Source: Hyphomonadaceae bacterium
Lineage (GTDB): Bacteria > Pseudomonadota > Alphaproteobacteria > Caulobacterales > Aquidulcibacteraceae
Direction: 5' to 3'
DNA length: 64,000 nt
NCBI GenBank assembly: GCA_016791365.1
Contig: JAEUMT010000064.1
Span: 1 to 64,000, forward strand
The translations under genes were made by a program, and so were the position numbers. This document shows, piece after piece, positions 19,585 through 27,281 of this stretch; within the stretch, counting starts at the first letter, position 1; the number at the start of each line of letters is the position of its first letter. The notes beneath the pieces were generated by a model. That model saw nothing but the letters and a program-made list of their open reading frames with translations. It did no database searches and was not told where the DNA came from.

Positions 19585-20094
19585 TCAGGCGCCGGGGCGC
19601 CAATCGTGGCGTTCGCCTTTGGCTTTGGTCGCCCATGCGTAGAGCGCGTCATAGACGATGAGGCCCTGCGCAAGCAGGGCTTGGTCGTCGGAGAATGTCG
19701 CGCTCAAACCGAGAGAGAGGGCGTGCAATCCAGCGGCTTCCGGGGCGAAGTCGTGGCGATCGGTGTCAGCGCCGCGCACGATCGGCGCGAGCGCCGCCAG
19801 TCCCGGAGCGTCGAGCGCAAAGCGGTCGATGAAGGCGTCGAAGCTACACTGGTCGCCGACATGGCTGAACGGCGCGCCCGGAATGTCGAACGCGACCGCG
19901 CCATCGCGTTTGACGACATCGAAAACCGCCTCGGTCGGGACGTAGAGAATGACGGCATCCGGATCGACAAATCGCCGTATCAGCCAGGGGCAGGCGATAC
20001 GATCGATCTTCGGACGCTCGCGCGTCACCCATTTCGTCGAGCGCTGTTCGCCAAAGAGCGAATTGCGAACGGCTGCAATATGGTTCTGGTCCAT
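19585..20094 (-). CDS. chrB: ChrB C-terminal-domain protein
   Basis: This 169-aa protein corresponds to the C-terminal domain of the chromate-resistance regulator ChrB (TKWVTRERPKIDRIACPWLIRRFVDPDA, FDIPGAPFSHVGDQCSFDAFI, LYAWATKAKGERHDWRP). The N-terminal half of full ChrB is absent, but stand-alone versions are common in alphaproteobacteria. Its role in chromate tolerance is accepted; the mechanism is not settled. The last 105 bases are duplicated at 10734-10840. It now ends against the sensor kinase rather than leading the SOD-chrA operon. Confidence 0.88.
   Translation of the reverse strand: MDQNHIAAVRNSLFGEQRSTKWVTRERPKIDRIACPWLIRRFVDPDAVILYVPTEAVFDVVKRDGAVAFDIPGAPFSHVGDQCSFDAFIDRFALDAPGLAALAPIVRGADTDRHDFAPEAAGLHALSLGLSATFSDDQALLAQGLIVYDALYAWATKAKGERHDWRPGA
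19586..19689. repeat. direct repeat, chrB 3' end (partner at 10735-10838)
   Basis: About 104 bases match 10735-10838 in the same orientation at roughly 92 percent identity. Both copies end at the chrB stop codon. The interval between them, about 8.8 kb, holds the PepSY-SOD-ABC operon and the two-component genes. Confidence 0.85.
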
Positions 20095-20228
20095 GATACG
20101 CGCGCTCCTTCCCCGTTACGGGGGCCGAGCGGGTCTTGGACGATGGTTGTCTAACCGGGCGCCCACGTGCCCGATGCAGCGCTTATCTCATCCCACCTCC
20201 TCGTAGGCAAGCGGATCGCGTTGCGGCG

Positions 20229-21425
20229 CTAGCGCTGCAGCAGCGAGCGCAGTCCCGTTTGCCGTGTTTGTGCCTCCGCACCGCGTTGCACGGTGCGTTC
20301 GTTGACCAGGCGTTTGCGGATATCGAGGTGCATCTCCATCGCGCCCAGCCGCTCTCGCCAGTCTGATTGGAAGCTCAGCACATTGCGCTTCACCTCGCTT
20401 GCAAGACCGAGCCGTTGCAGTTCGCGCGCCCGCGCCTTGAGTGCATTGGTCACGTTCGGGTCGCCGTTGGCCGCCGCCAAATCGGCGACGCGCACGCGAC
20501 CATCGGGTCCGATCTGGCCAGCGATCATGCCGTCCAACCGGGTAGGGCGATGCGCGCGCGTCTCGCGATCGAGCGCCTGACGCTCATCGTCCCGCGTGCG
20601 GTTTCCGAGCCGGTCCGTGGCGACATCGCGCGCCGCTTCGCGAAAGCCGTGCTTCACGAACTCACGCGGAATGACCAGATCGCGACCATCCCGCGTCTTC
20701 CCGCGAAGGATGATGTGGGTGTGGGGATTGTCGGTGTCCCAATGGTTCACCGCGACCCATTCAAGGCGCGTCCCGAGCGCCGCCTCAGCCCGCTGCATGA
20801 CCTCTCGTGTGTAGGCATTGAGGTCGCCGATCGCCGCGCCATTTTCGGGCGCGAGGATGATGCGGAAATGCCGGCGGTCGGTCTTGGCCCATGCCGCCGC
20901 CTTGCTGGCGCCATCCACGCCTTCGCCGCCGGCGTCATAGAAGACGCTTCGGTCGGCGTCATCGCCGCGCGCCAGATAGGCGGCGTTGGCGCGCGCCTGC
21001 GCCTCTTTCGCGTCGGCGCCTGGTTCAGCGTCGAGCGGCGGCTCCTGGGCTGGCCCGTCTCCGCGGGCTGCGGCCTCGCGCACCACGTAGCGCGCGTGCG
21101 CTTGAAGCGCGCCGCCACCGCCGCCGCCATGGCCGAAATAGTGGAGCTTCACGATCGCCCGCTGGCGCGGATCGAAGGCGTAAGCGCCGGCGCCGCCGTC
21201 GCTGAACCCGAAGCGGCGCGGCCCTCCAAGTCGCTCGGCGAGCTTGTGCGAGAGCGTTCCGCGCCCGCCGCCACCGCCCTGCGTTCTGCCGCTCTTCGCC
21301 TTGCCGACAAGCTCGTCGCGTTCAATCGCGCGATGAAAACGCATGGAGCCGAGCGACGCGATCGCGACCGCGTCGCGGTGCAGACGCTGAGCCCGGAATA
21401 TTTGATTGAAGCTCGTTGCGCTCAT
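20229..21425 (-). CDS. MOB-type relaxase (VirD2/TraI-like), apparently short at the C-terminus
   Basis: The protein of about 398 residues carries the relaxase core: RQRAIVKLHYFGHG and HARYVVREAA (candidate catalytic Tyr) in the N-terminal part, HFRIILAPENG, and the metal-binding histidine motif VAVNHWDTDNPHTHIILRG. It should nick oriT and pilot the strand. Related alphaproteobacterial relaxases with a DUF3363 domain usually exceed 550 residues; this one ends soon after the domain junction (LSFQSDWRERLGAMEMHLDIRK), right at the border with the chromate cargo. The start is uncertain: ATG 21425 has AAGGG upstream; 21485 and 21344 are alternatives. Confidence 0.82.
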   Translation of the reverse strand: MSATSFNQIFRAQRLHRDAVAIASLGSMRFHRAIERDELVGKAKSGRTQGGGGGRGTLSHKLAERLGGPRRFGFSDGGAGAYAFDPRQRAIVKLHYFGHGGGGGGALQAHARYVVREAAARGDGPAQEPPLDAEPGADAKEAQARANAAYLARGDDADRSVFYDAGGEGVDGASKAAAWAKTDRRHFRIILAPENGAAIGDLNAYTREVMQRAEAALGTRLEWVAVNHWDTDNPHTHIILRGKTRDGRDLVIPREFVKHGFREAARDVATDRLGNRTRDDERQALDRETRAHRPTRLDGMIAGQIGPDGRVRVADLAAANGDPNVTNALKARARELQRLGLASEVKRNVLSFQSDWRERLGAMEMHLDIRKRLVNERTVQRGAEAQTRQTGLRSLLQR

Positions 21426-21485
21426 GGAAGCGGGCCCTTGATGCGGATTTGAACAGCACCGTGTCCGCACCGTTCGAGTCCACAC

Positions 21486-21555
21486 CGCACCGTGCGAAAA
21501 AGCAAAGGCGCACAGGCAATTGGTGTGCGAAAACGGTGCGCTTTATCTTGCCCTA
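21486..21555 (+). other. candidate origin of transfer (oriT)
   Basis: Just upstream of the relaxase gene, an outer inverted repeat cgcaccgt/acggtgcg (21486-21493 and 21533-21540) encloses an inner one, cgcaca/tgtgcg (21509-21514 and 21524-21529). Next to the outer arm lies TTTATCTTGCCC (21542-21553), close to the TATCCTG|CCC nick site of IncP-type oriT. If the nick falls at 21550/21551, the strand would enter starting with the rightward region. The rest of 21426-21720 shows no gene. Confidence 0.5.
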
Positions 21556-21720
21556 AAAATTCTCTCTTCCCGCATCATCCCGCTTCTTCACTTCACCAAT
21601 TTCTCTCACGATTCCGTTGCAGAAATCACGCGACGAAAACTGATCTCGCCTTCGCCCCTGCACGCGGCCCAACTTCCTCAGCGCGTGTTCCGCTCTAATC
21701 TCTTCACGAACCGCGATCGA

Positions 21721-22128
21721 CTACGTGTTCGCTCGAAATCGCAAAGTCACAGTGGTCGCGATTAGGGCGAAGGCGATCATCGAGAGCAGCAACGGCGTTC
21801 CTGACACACCGCTTGATCCGACAATCGCAAACCCGCTCAGCAAGCCGAACGCACATGCGCCCGCGGCCTCCAGGGCGATCAAAGTCGAGCGCCAACGCGT
21901 CGCAACAATGAGCCGGTCGAAGAGCAGTGCGACAGTGGCTAGCGCTGCGAGCCCGACCAGGATCGTTATCGTCACATCGCCTTCCAAGCGCCATGCAAGC
22001 CAGGCCGCGCCCACACTCAAGGCCAGCGGCAACGCGCGCCGCGCACCTGTGGCGAGCAGCGACCAGACCACCAAAACGAAGATGAAGGAGAGCACGATCA
22101 TGACGATTATCCGCGCCCATCCCGGCAC
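21721..22128 (-). CDS. small membrane protein of unknown function
   Basis: This 135-aa protein has four predicted hydrophobic helices (IIVMIVLSFIFVLVVWSLLA, ALPLALSVGAAWLAW, ITILVGLAALATVALLF, LLLSMIAFALIATTVTL) and short loops. I do not recognise a family. It uses a GTG start at 22128, or possibly a later ATG at 22101, and lies between the candidate oriT and the TraF-like peptidase gene. Genes in this spot are often linked to conjugation. Confidence 0.6.
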   Translation of the reverse strand: MPGWARIIVMIVLSFIFVLVVWSLLATGARRALPLALSVGAAWLAWRLEGDVTITILVGLAALATVALLFDRLIVATRWRSTLIALEAAGACAFGLLSGFAIVGSSGVSGTPLLLSMIAFALIATTVTLRFRANT

Positions 22129-22159
22129 GCGGAAAAGAACAAGTCAAGAACCAGAGTGC

Positions 22160-22675
22160 CTAGAAAAGGGGCCGCCAAACGCCATCGATCGCGGTCAGGC
22201 GCACAGGCCCCCAATAGCGGCTGTCGAAAGAATCCGCCGTATCGCCGAGCAGGAAAACCTCGTCGGTGGCCAAGGTCCGGCATCCGTCCCAAGACGGCAG
22301 AACCCGACCGGCCGTGTCCCGCGCCAGCCGCGCCACGACACCCCGGCCGGGCACTGTCACAAGGTCGCCCTCGGCGCAAATTCTCGTCCTGCCAACCGCC
22401 GCCACGCGCTTGATGAAGCGATCGTTGCGATCCGTGAAGTCCCGCGCCCGCGCGTAAGCCGGGGAGGCGTCCGCCGCTCGCAATGTCACAAAGGCGCCGA
22501 CCCCCACTGGCCGGTGATCTCGGACATAGAAGCCGCGCGGCACGCTCGGCGATGGATTGTAGATCATCGCCGGCGCCGGATGTGCGAACACAGCCGCGCC
22601 GCCAATGGCGCCGACCACAGCCAGCGCTGCCGCCAGCCGCCACCGCGTCCTTGCCTTGGTCGTCCTCGCACCCAT
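22160..22675 (-). CDS. traF: TraF-like conjugative signal peptidase (S26)
   Basis: The roughly 171-aa protein has one N-terminal membrane segment (LAAALAVVGAIGGAAVF) and the S26 catalytic pair: Ser in NPSPSVPRGFYVRD and Lys in DRFIKRVAAVG, followed by GDNAD-like FLLGDTADSFDSRYWGPV. In RP4-type systems TraF trims and cyclises the TrbC pilin. TrbC is encoded at 44695. The start could also be an in-frame codon at 22720 (45 bases upstream). Confidence 0.88.
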   Translation of the reverse strand: MGARTTKARTRWRLAAALAVVGAIGGAAVFAHPAPAMIYNPSPSVPRGFYVRDHRPVGVGAFVTLRAADASPAYARARDFTDRNDRFIKRVAAVGRTRICAEGDLVTVPGRGVVARLARDTAGRVLPSWDGCRTLATDEVFLLGDTADSFDSRYWGPVRLTAIDGVWRPLF

Positions 22676-22764
22676 TAACCCGGCCATGCATCGCCCGCGC
22701 CAGTGCAGGCGAAGACGCACGGTGGCGCACGGCGTTAACCCAACAGCGCGGACTTTCCCGTCGC

Positions 22765-23715
22765 CTAATCCTCCCTGTCCAAATCGGGGCGGCAGCCCAT
22801 GAGACCGAGCAGGTAATCGGCGGCGGCCTGCGCCTTGCCGGCGGCGCTCAGGAAGGCGGAAGGGGATTGATCCAGCACCGTGAGCCAGGAGGCGATATAG
22901 GCGGCATGGTCTTCGACATGCTCGCCGGGAAAGCCGAGCACGGCGCCCAGGATCGCGGCGGAGAGTTCAGCTACCAATTCCTCCAAGGCGTAGCCGGCGT
23001 CGCCAAACCGCTTCTGACCGAAATCACGGTCGAGCCGTGATGGCGCACGGGTCCAATGCCCCAGTTCGTGGCCACGCGTGGCAAGATACGTCCCGAGGTC
23101 GCGAAACGCGCCGCGTTCGGGTAGACAGACCAGATCCGCACGCGGGTCATAGAAGGCCCGTGCTCCACCGTGCCGAACGAGCGCGGGCACGCGCTCTAGC
23201 AGACCTACAAGCTCAGCCTCGCGCCCATCGAGCGGCGCCGCCGGCAAAGGCGCCGCATAGAAGTTCTCGGGAAGCCCCTCGATCTGATCGGCTGAGAACA
23301 CAGTGTAGCCGCGCAGGATGCGCCGCACGCCAACCTCGGATTCATCCTCGGTCGAGGCGTCGGCAGCGGATTTCTTCTCCGCGTAGAACACCACGAACGA
23401 CCCGCGTTCGTCCTTGCGCACGCAGGCGTCCAAGGCGAGCGCCTGCTTGAACGTGAACCAGAACGGCGAGCGATAGCCACGTTCCACCGATGCCGCCCAC
23501 AACGCGACGACGTTGACACCCCGATAGGCAAGACCGTTCGCACGGCGCGGCAAGACAAAGCCAACGCCGCCATCGTCCCATGGCTTGATCCAGGGACGCA
23601 CGCCGCGTTCGAGCGCGGCCTTGATCTGCGCGGTGACGCGCTGTGCCGGCGAAAGTCGAGCTTCGGCAGCAGGAGGCGAGACAGCGAGCGAAGGTGAGGA
23701 GGCGGCAAGCGACAT
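22765..23715 (-). CDS. ardC: ArdC-like antirestriction protein (ssDNA-binding, zincin)
   Basis: This 316-aa protein has the ArdC N-terminal ssDNA-binding part (AQRVTAQIKAALERGVRPWIKPWD, then GLAYRGVNVVALW, residues about 18-65) and a C-terminal metallopeptidase-like part with HELGHWTRAPSRLDRDF (HExxH near residue 217) and a later Glu in ALEELVAELSAAIL. ArdC proteins shield entering plasmid DNA from restriction. I choose ATG 23715 because GGAG lies 8 nt upstream and homology starts there; the reading from 24057 runs through a large inverted repeat. It is well placed in the leading region. Confidence 0.88.
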   Translation of the reverse strand: MSLAASSPSLAVSPPAAEARLSPAQRVTAQIKAALERGVRPWIKPWDDGGVGFVLPRRANGLAYRGVNVVALWAASVERGYRSPFWFTFKQALALDACVRKDERGSFVVFYAEKKSAADASTEDESEVGVRRILRGYTVFSADQIEGLPENFYAAPLPAAPLDGREAELVGLLERVPALVRHGGARAFYDPRADLVCLPERGAFRDLGTYLATRGHELGHWTRAPSRLDRDFGQKRFGDAGYALEELVAELSAAILGAVLGFPGEHVEDHAAYIASWLTVLDQSPSAFLSAAGKAQAAADYLLGLMGCRPDLDRED

Positions 23716-23750
23716 GATCAGAACTCCGGCGCGTGCGGAGTTCGATCCCG

Positions 23751-23894
23751 ATGATCGAGCCCCGACGGCGGAGCCCCTCAAGCGAGGCGCGGGCGCGGCA
23801 TGCACCGAAGGCCGTAACGAAGTGGAGGACGGCGCTCGCCGTTGCGGGCCGCGTTCGCGCCTCGCGGGCTCCGATCGGCGGCGGGGCTCGATCA
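23751..23894. promoter_or_regulatory. large imperfect inverted repeat upstream of ardC
   Basis: Three paired segments form one hairpin: 23751-23763 with 23882-23894 (13 bp, atgatcgagcccc), 23769-23776 with 23866-23873 (8 bp), and 23782-23791 with 23856-23865 (10 bp). The loop is about 64 nt. The near arm lies 36 bases from the ardC start. The stem with internal mismatches resembles promoters that work on folded single-stranded DNA. The remaining bases to 24074 hold no gene. Confidence 0.65.
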
Positions 23895-24074
23895 TTGGGA
23901 TCGCTGGCAAGCGGTCGGCGACCAAGGCGCAGGTGCAAGACGACGATTGCTCGACAGACTGGCTAACGAATGAAGCAGAAGCGTCGGTCGTCTTTGAGTG
24001 CGTCTTTGGTGCAGCCTCATACGGGCTTGAAGACGCGTCGATCGCGCTCCAACGCATCGTTCATGCGGTTCAAA

Positions 24075-25478
24075 CTAACAGGGCGACAAAGATTCGAGGC
24101 GCTCTGTGAGATAGTCGGCCAAATCGCTCAACAACGCGTGCTCGTCGCCTGTGGCCGACTGCAATAGGTCATTGGTTTGCAGCAGCGCTTCCGGAAGTGT
24201 GAGCCATGGCTCGCCGCCTTCCGCCGTGCCACGCAGCCGAATGGCGAACTCTGCCTCCAACTCAGCGCGCATCTCGGGAAGCAAGGCGTCAGGTCGCTCT
24301 GCGTAAATCAAGCGCCGTCCGAGCATTTTGTACCGTTCATCGCTTAGGCGTCCGAGGACTGCGTCGCGATCTTCCCATGGTGCTTTGTGAAATTCTTCCA
24401 ATAGTGCGGTGTCGCCAGATTCCAGAAATCCATCGTAGATCATTTTCTCAACATGAATCGCGGGCTCGTACTCCTTTTGAACCGAGCGATAGACGGTTAA
24501 TGCGTGCGCCACAAAATGCTTGTTGTTGTTTAGCCACGCCAATTGCGCCTCCACCATCTGTTGCGAAGGCAGGCGGCCATGCAAATGTTCTGGAATATCG
24601 TCAAGGTGCATCAGTTGCGGAGCGCTATTTATCTTCAAGCGACGAATGGGCTTCGGCGACCCCTTCAGCTTCGCGGCCAGCTTTTTGTCATCGAGCGCGG
24701 ATAGGGCTTGGAGATCAGTGCCCAAGTCCCAGACGTATGCGAGGGAGGACTGTTCCTCGTCAAACTCGATGAGCGAGACAACGTAGGGGCACGGCTTGTT
24801 GAAGAAGTGTTCAGTGAGCAAAAATGCAGACTCTTCGGTGACAAAGTCAGCGACGGCGGCCTTTTGCGCAAACCGCGTGAAATTCGACCAGGCGTCGGGC
24901 GCGCCATCACGAATGAGTCGGCACAGATGGATGGTCGCCTCAACGTCGGCGAGTGCGTCGTGGGCGTTCTCGTGATTGAAGCCATTTGTCGGGGCGACAC
25001 GGTCCAACTTGAATATTGGCTTGCCTTTGTCGCCGGTGGGGATTGTCAGCACACCGGGCGAAAACAGTGCGGTGCATTGCGCGAGTTCCAGCACATCAGC
25101 GCGACAATTGCCTTTTGATTGGGTCAGGTAGGGCGGATGAAGGGTTTGATAGAGCGCTTGTCGCAAAAGCGCTTCATCGAAATCCATGCTGTTGTAGCCG
25201 GCAAAAATAGCCGGCGACCATGACAGCAGTTTGTCCCGAATGGCGCGCACCATCTGATAGTGAGACGGCAGGGCTGGATCAGTAAGCTGCGCCACGGTTA
25301 CGCCCGTTACGCGCATCGCGCCTGGCGACGGCGCCATGTGGCCGTGCAAGCGGCAGCGAATATCAAACCGGTCCAGCTCGTTCAGGTCAGCGTCGGTTCG
25401 AATCGCCGCGAACTGAAGAACTTGGTCGAAGCTGGTATCAATTCCCGTGGTTTCTGTGTCGTAGAAGACAAAACTCAT
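24075..25478 (-). CDS. sbcB: exonuclease I (3'-5' ssDNA exonuclease)
   Basis: This 467-aa protein starts with the DEDD exonuclease motif FYDTETTGIDTSFDQVLQFAAI and continues with AGYNSMDFDEALLRQALYQTLHPPY and NAHDALADVEATIHLCRLI, matching the ExoI catalytic Asp/Glu residues, then the SH3-like and helical ExoI C-terminal parts. Length agrees with E. coli ExoI (about 475). It digests single-stranded DNA from the 3' end. It follows the ImmA and XRE genes by only 7 bases, so it is in their operon, which is unusual for sbcB. Confidence 0.92.
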   Translation of the reverse strand: MSFVFYDTETTGIDTSFDQVLQFAAIRTDADLNELDRFDIRCRLHGHMAPSPGAMRVTGVTVAQLTDPALPSHYQMVRAIRDKLLSWSPAIFAGYNSMDFDEALLRQALYQTLHPPYLTQSKGNCRADVLELAQCTALFSPGVLTIPTGDKGKPIFKLDRVAPTNGFNHENAHDALADVEATIHLCRLIRDGAPDAWSNFTRFAQKAAVADFVTEESAFLLTEHFFNKPCPYVVSLIEFDEEQSSLAYVWDLGTDLQALSALDDKKLAAKLKGSPKPIRRLKINSAPQLMHLDDIPEHLHGRLPSQQMVEAQLAWLNNNKHFVAHALTVYRSVQKEYEPAIHVEKMIYDGFLESGDTALLEEFHKAPWEDRDAVLGRLSDERYKMLGRRLIYAERPDALLPEMRAELEAEFAIRLRGTAEGGEPWLTLPEALLQTNDLLQSATGDEHALLSDLADYLTERLESLSPC

Positions 25479-25485
25479 GTGTCGC

Positions 25486-26028
25486 TCAGGATTTTTCCAG
25501 CCACCGCTGAAGGCGGAATTGCATCGTCACGGTGCTAACCTTGAAGCGTTTTGCGAGGGCTTCAATCTGCTCGTCGTCGAGGTGCCGGCTACTGGGCACT
25601 GTTTGCTCCAGCAATACGTCGGGCACTAACAAGAGTGCGGCGAACTGATTGGCCTCCATTTCAATTGGATCGATTCCCTTGCCCGCCAATGCGTCGCGGC
25701 GAAGGACGGCCAGTTCCTTGTCCACATGCACGCCTGTCTCGATCTTCGTGCGATGGAGCATGAGGTGTCCCAACTCGTGCGCAATCGTGAATCGTTGCCG
25801 GTTTGGGTGATGGAGGGAGTTCACGCCGATGATCGGCACACTATCCTTGAAAAACACCATGCCGGACAATTCGTTGTCCAACGGTCCGAATTGGATGCGT
25901 GCGCCTTCTTGCTTTGCAATGCGCTCTACGGGAACGGCCGGCGCGATAACCTTGTGCTTTTCGAGAAGCCCGTAAGCCATTTGCTCTTGTTTTGTAGGCG
26001 CGCGCGTTGGTGTGCTTTGCGGGGGCAT
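25486..26028 (-). CDS. ImmA/IrrE-family metallo-endopeptidase
   Basis: The roughly 180-aa protein has the ImmA/IrrE zinc site RFTIAHELGHLMLH and a downstream Glu in IEMEANQFAALLLVP, with a C-terminal segment containing a helix-turn-helix-like stretch (LAKRFKVSTVTMQFRLQRW). Relatives cleave partner repressors such as ImmR in ICEBs1. The partner XRE gene lies immediately upstream. I use ATG 26028 just past the XRE stop; an ATG at 26073 would overlap it by 44 bases. It may release repression when DNA is damaged or phage enters. Confidence 0.9.
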   Translation of the reverse strand: MPPQSTPTRAPTKQEQMAYGLLEKHKVIAPAVPVERIAKQEGARIQFGPLDNELSGMVFFKDSVPIIGVNSLHHPNRQRFTIAHELGHLMLHRTKIETGVHVDKELAVLRRDALAGKGIDPIEMEANQFAALLLVPDVLLEQTVPSSRHLDDEQIEALAKRFKVSTVTMQFRLQRWLEKS

Positions 26029-26029
26029 G

Positions 26030-26386
26030 TTAGCTGCCGCGCCGTTGACGGCGTTTGGGCGATGAGTTGGCAACGAATGCCATGACTTCTTCCTGTTGCT
26101 TGTTGTTCAATGGGTCGCCGCTCAGCAGAGGGCGAACAGCTGTTACAGCCGTCGCTGGCGCAGCGCGGGCGGGAAGCAGGGCTTCAACGCCCGGCAGCTC
26201 CAGGACAGATGCCAGCCGATAGAGGTAATGCAGCAAAATTTTCTGCCGGCCGGTTTCGATATTGGCGAGCGAAGCGCGCGACAGGCCAACTTTGTTCGCG
26301 ATCTCATCTTGCGTGCATTTGAGTTCGCGTCGGCGAAGGGCAATCGCCTCGCCGACTCCCTTGTAGAGCGCTTCTTCGTTCATCAT
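26030..26386 (-). CDS. XRE-family transcriptional repressor
   Basis: This 118-aa protein has an N-terminal helix-turn-helix (VGEAIALRRRELKCTQDEIANKVGLSRASLANIETGRQKI, residues about 10-50) and an Ala/Pro-rich tail. It is likely the repressor controlled by the adjacent ImmA-like protease. Two ATG codons in a row (26386 and 26383) give an uncertain start. A 10-bp inverted repeat overlaps the start (26386-26431), a good autoregulatory operator. It faces away from the ubiquitin-like operon and could also control it. Confidence 0.9.
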   Translation of the reverse strand: MMNEEALYKGVGEAIALRRRELKCTQDEIANKVGLSRASLANIETGRQKILLHYLYRLASVLELPGVEALLPARAAPATAVTAVRPLLSGDPLNNKQQEEVMAFVANSSPKRRQRRGS

Positions 26387-26431
26387 TTGTTTATGACTTG
26401 ATATGGGCAATGTGTCAACTACATAAACAAA
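26386..26431. promoter_or_regulatory. inverted repeat operator in the XRE/multi-ubiquitin intergenic region
   Basis: tttgtttatg (26386-26395) and cataaacaaa (26422-26431) are perfect inverted copies, 26 bases apart. One half-site overlaps the XRE start. The surrounding 26400-26470 is strongly A/T-rich compared with the rest of the window (ataaacaaacgtgtataaag), as expected of divergent promoters. A phage-type XRE operator pair is the simplest reading. Confidence 0.65.
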
Positions 26432-26570
26432 CGTGTATAAAGCAAACATTACAAAAGTAAAAACCGTGTGTATGATTGACATTACGGTGTTGGAGGGCCT
26501 ATAGGAGCTGCGCGGTCGCGAATTTCGCCGCGGCCTTCGAGCAAATGCCTCTGAAAGATTGGAGTTTTCC

Positions 26571-27281
26571 ATGACTGGAACGGAGATCGCCGACGACCAG
26601 GGCCAGCGCGCCCGCGGTGACCGGCACACGGTTGAAATTGCGGGCGCGGATTTGATCTTCCGCCCCGTGGAGCTGCGCGATCCGGTGCCGACCGGGCGTC
26701 AAATCGCGGCGGCGTTCGGATTTGAAGACGCCGACGCGGTGATTGTGTTGCAGCAGTTGCCGAACCGAGAACTAGAAGAATTGCGCCCGTCGGAAACGAC
26801 GGACATTCGCGCGCGCGGCATCGAACGCTTCATAGTGATCGTTAGCGATCGCAGTTTCCGGTTCGTGGTGGACGGTCTCAAGCTCGAATGGCCGCTGGCC
26901 AATCCCACGGCGATGCTGGTGAAAACGCTCATCGGCAAGGGCGACGACTACGAGCTGGTTCAGGAACGCGAAGATTGCCCGGATAACGTCATCGAGGATG
27001 ATGAAGTGATCCACCTGCAAGGGCGGGGTACGGAGCGTTTCAAGACGCGCCATAAAACGTCGCGCCACGTTACGGTTACCTACAACCACGAGCGCCGCGT
27101 GTTGGAGGCGCGCATTTATACGACCGAGGAATTGCTTGCCGTCTTCGGGGTGGAGCATGGATACGTGCTCGATCGCATCGCCCACGACGGCGAATTTATC
27201 GAACTCCAGCCGGGCGCACATATCCGCATCAAGGAAGGCATGGCGTTTGTTTCACACGCCCCGTGCGGTGGTTCTTCGTGA
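26571..27281 (+). CDS. multi-ubiquitin domain protein (ubiquitin-like modifier)
   Basis: This 236-aa protein appears to contain three ubiquitin-like repeats: residues about 18-85 (HTVEIAGADLIFRPVELRD), 85-150 (SFRFVVDGLKLEWPL with DNVIEDDEVIHL) and 160-232 (RHVTVTYNHERRVLEARI). Each repeat has the beta-grasp spacing and a hydrophobic-acidic late strand. The C-terminus is CGGSS, so removal of two residues would expose Gly-Gly. The order with E2-like, JAB and E1 genes, all overlapping by 4 bases, matches bacterial ubiquitin-like operons described for multi-ubiquitin families. GGAG precedes ATG 26571 by 6 nt. Confidence 0.85.
   Translation: MTGTEIADDQGQRARGDRHTVEIAGADLIFRPVELRDPVPTGRQIAAAFGFEDADAVIVLQQLPNRELEELRPSETTDIRARGIERFIVIVSDRSFRFVVDGLKLEWPLANPTAMLVKTLIGKGDDYELVQEREDCPDNVIEDDEVIHLQGRGTERFKTRHKTSRHVTVTYNHERRVLEARIYTTEELLAVFGVEHGYVLDRIAHDGEFIELQPGAHIRIKEGMAFVSHAPCGGSS

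Noticed and set aside
20367-21452. Long plus-strand open frame (361 codons) opposite the relaxase gene
   Set aside because: It is an antisense shadow in high-GC DNA: its translation is Arg/Ala-rich without any domain, while the minus strand has clear relaxase motifs.
23751-23894. Inverted repeats as insertion-sequence ends or CRISPR repeats
   Set aside because: There is no transposase between or beside them and no repeated spacer pattern; similar hairpins recur in front of other leading-region genes.
23716-24057. Upstream extension of the ArdC reading frame
   Set aside because: It covers the hairpin leader with low-complexity Arg/Ser sequence; homology begins at 23715.
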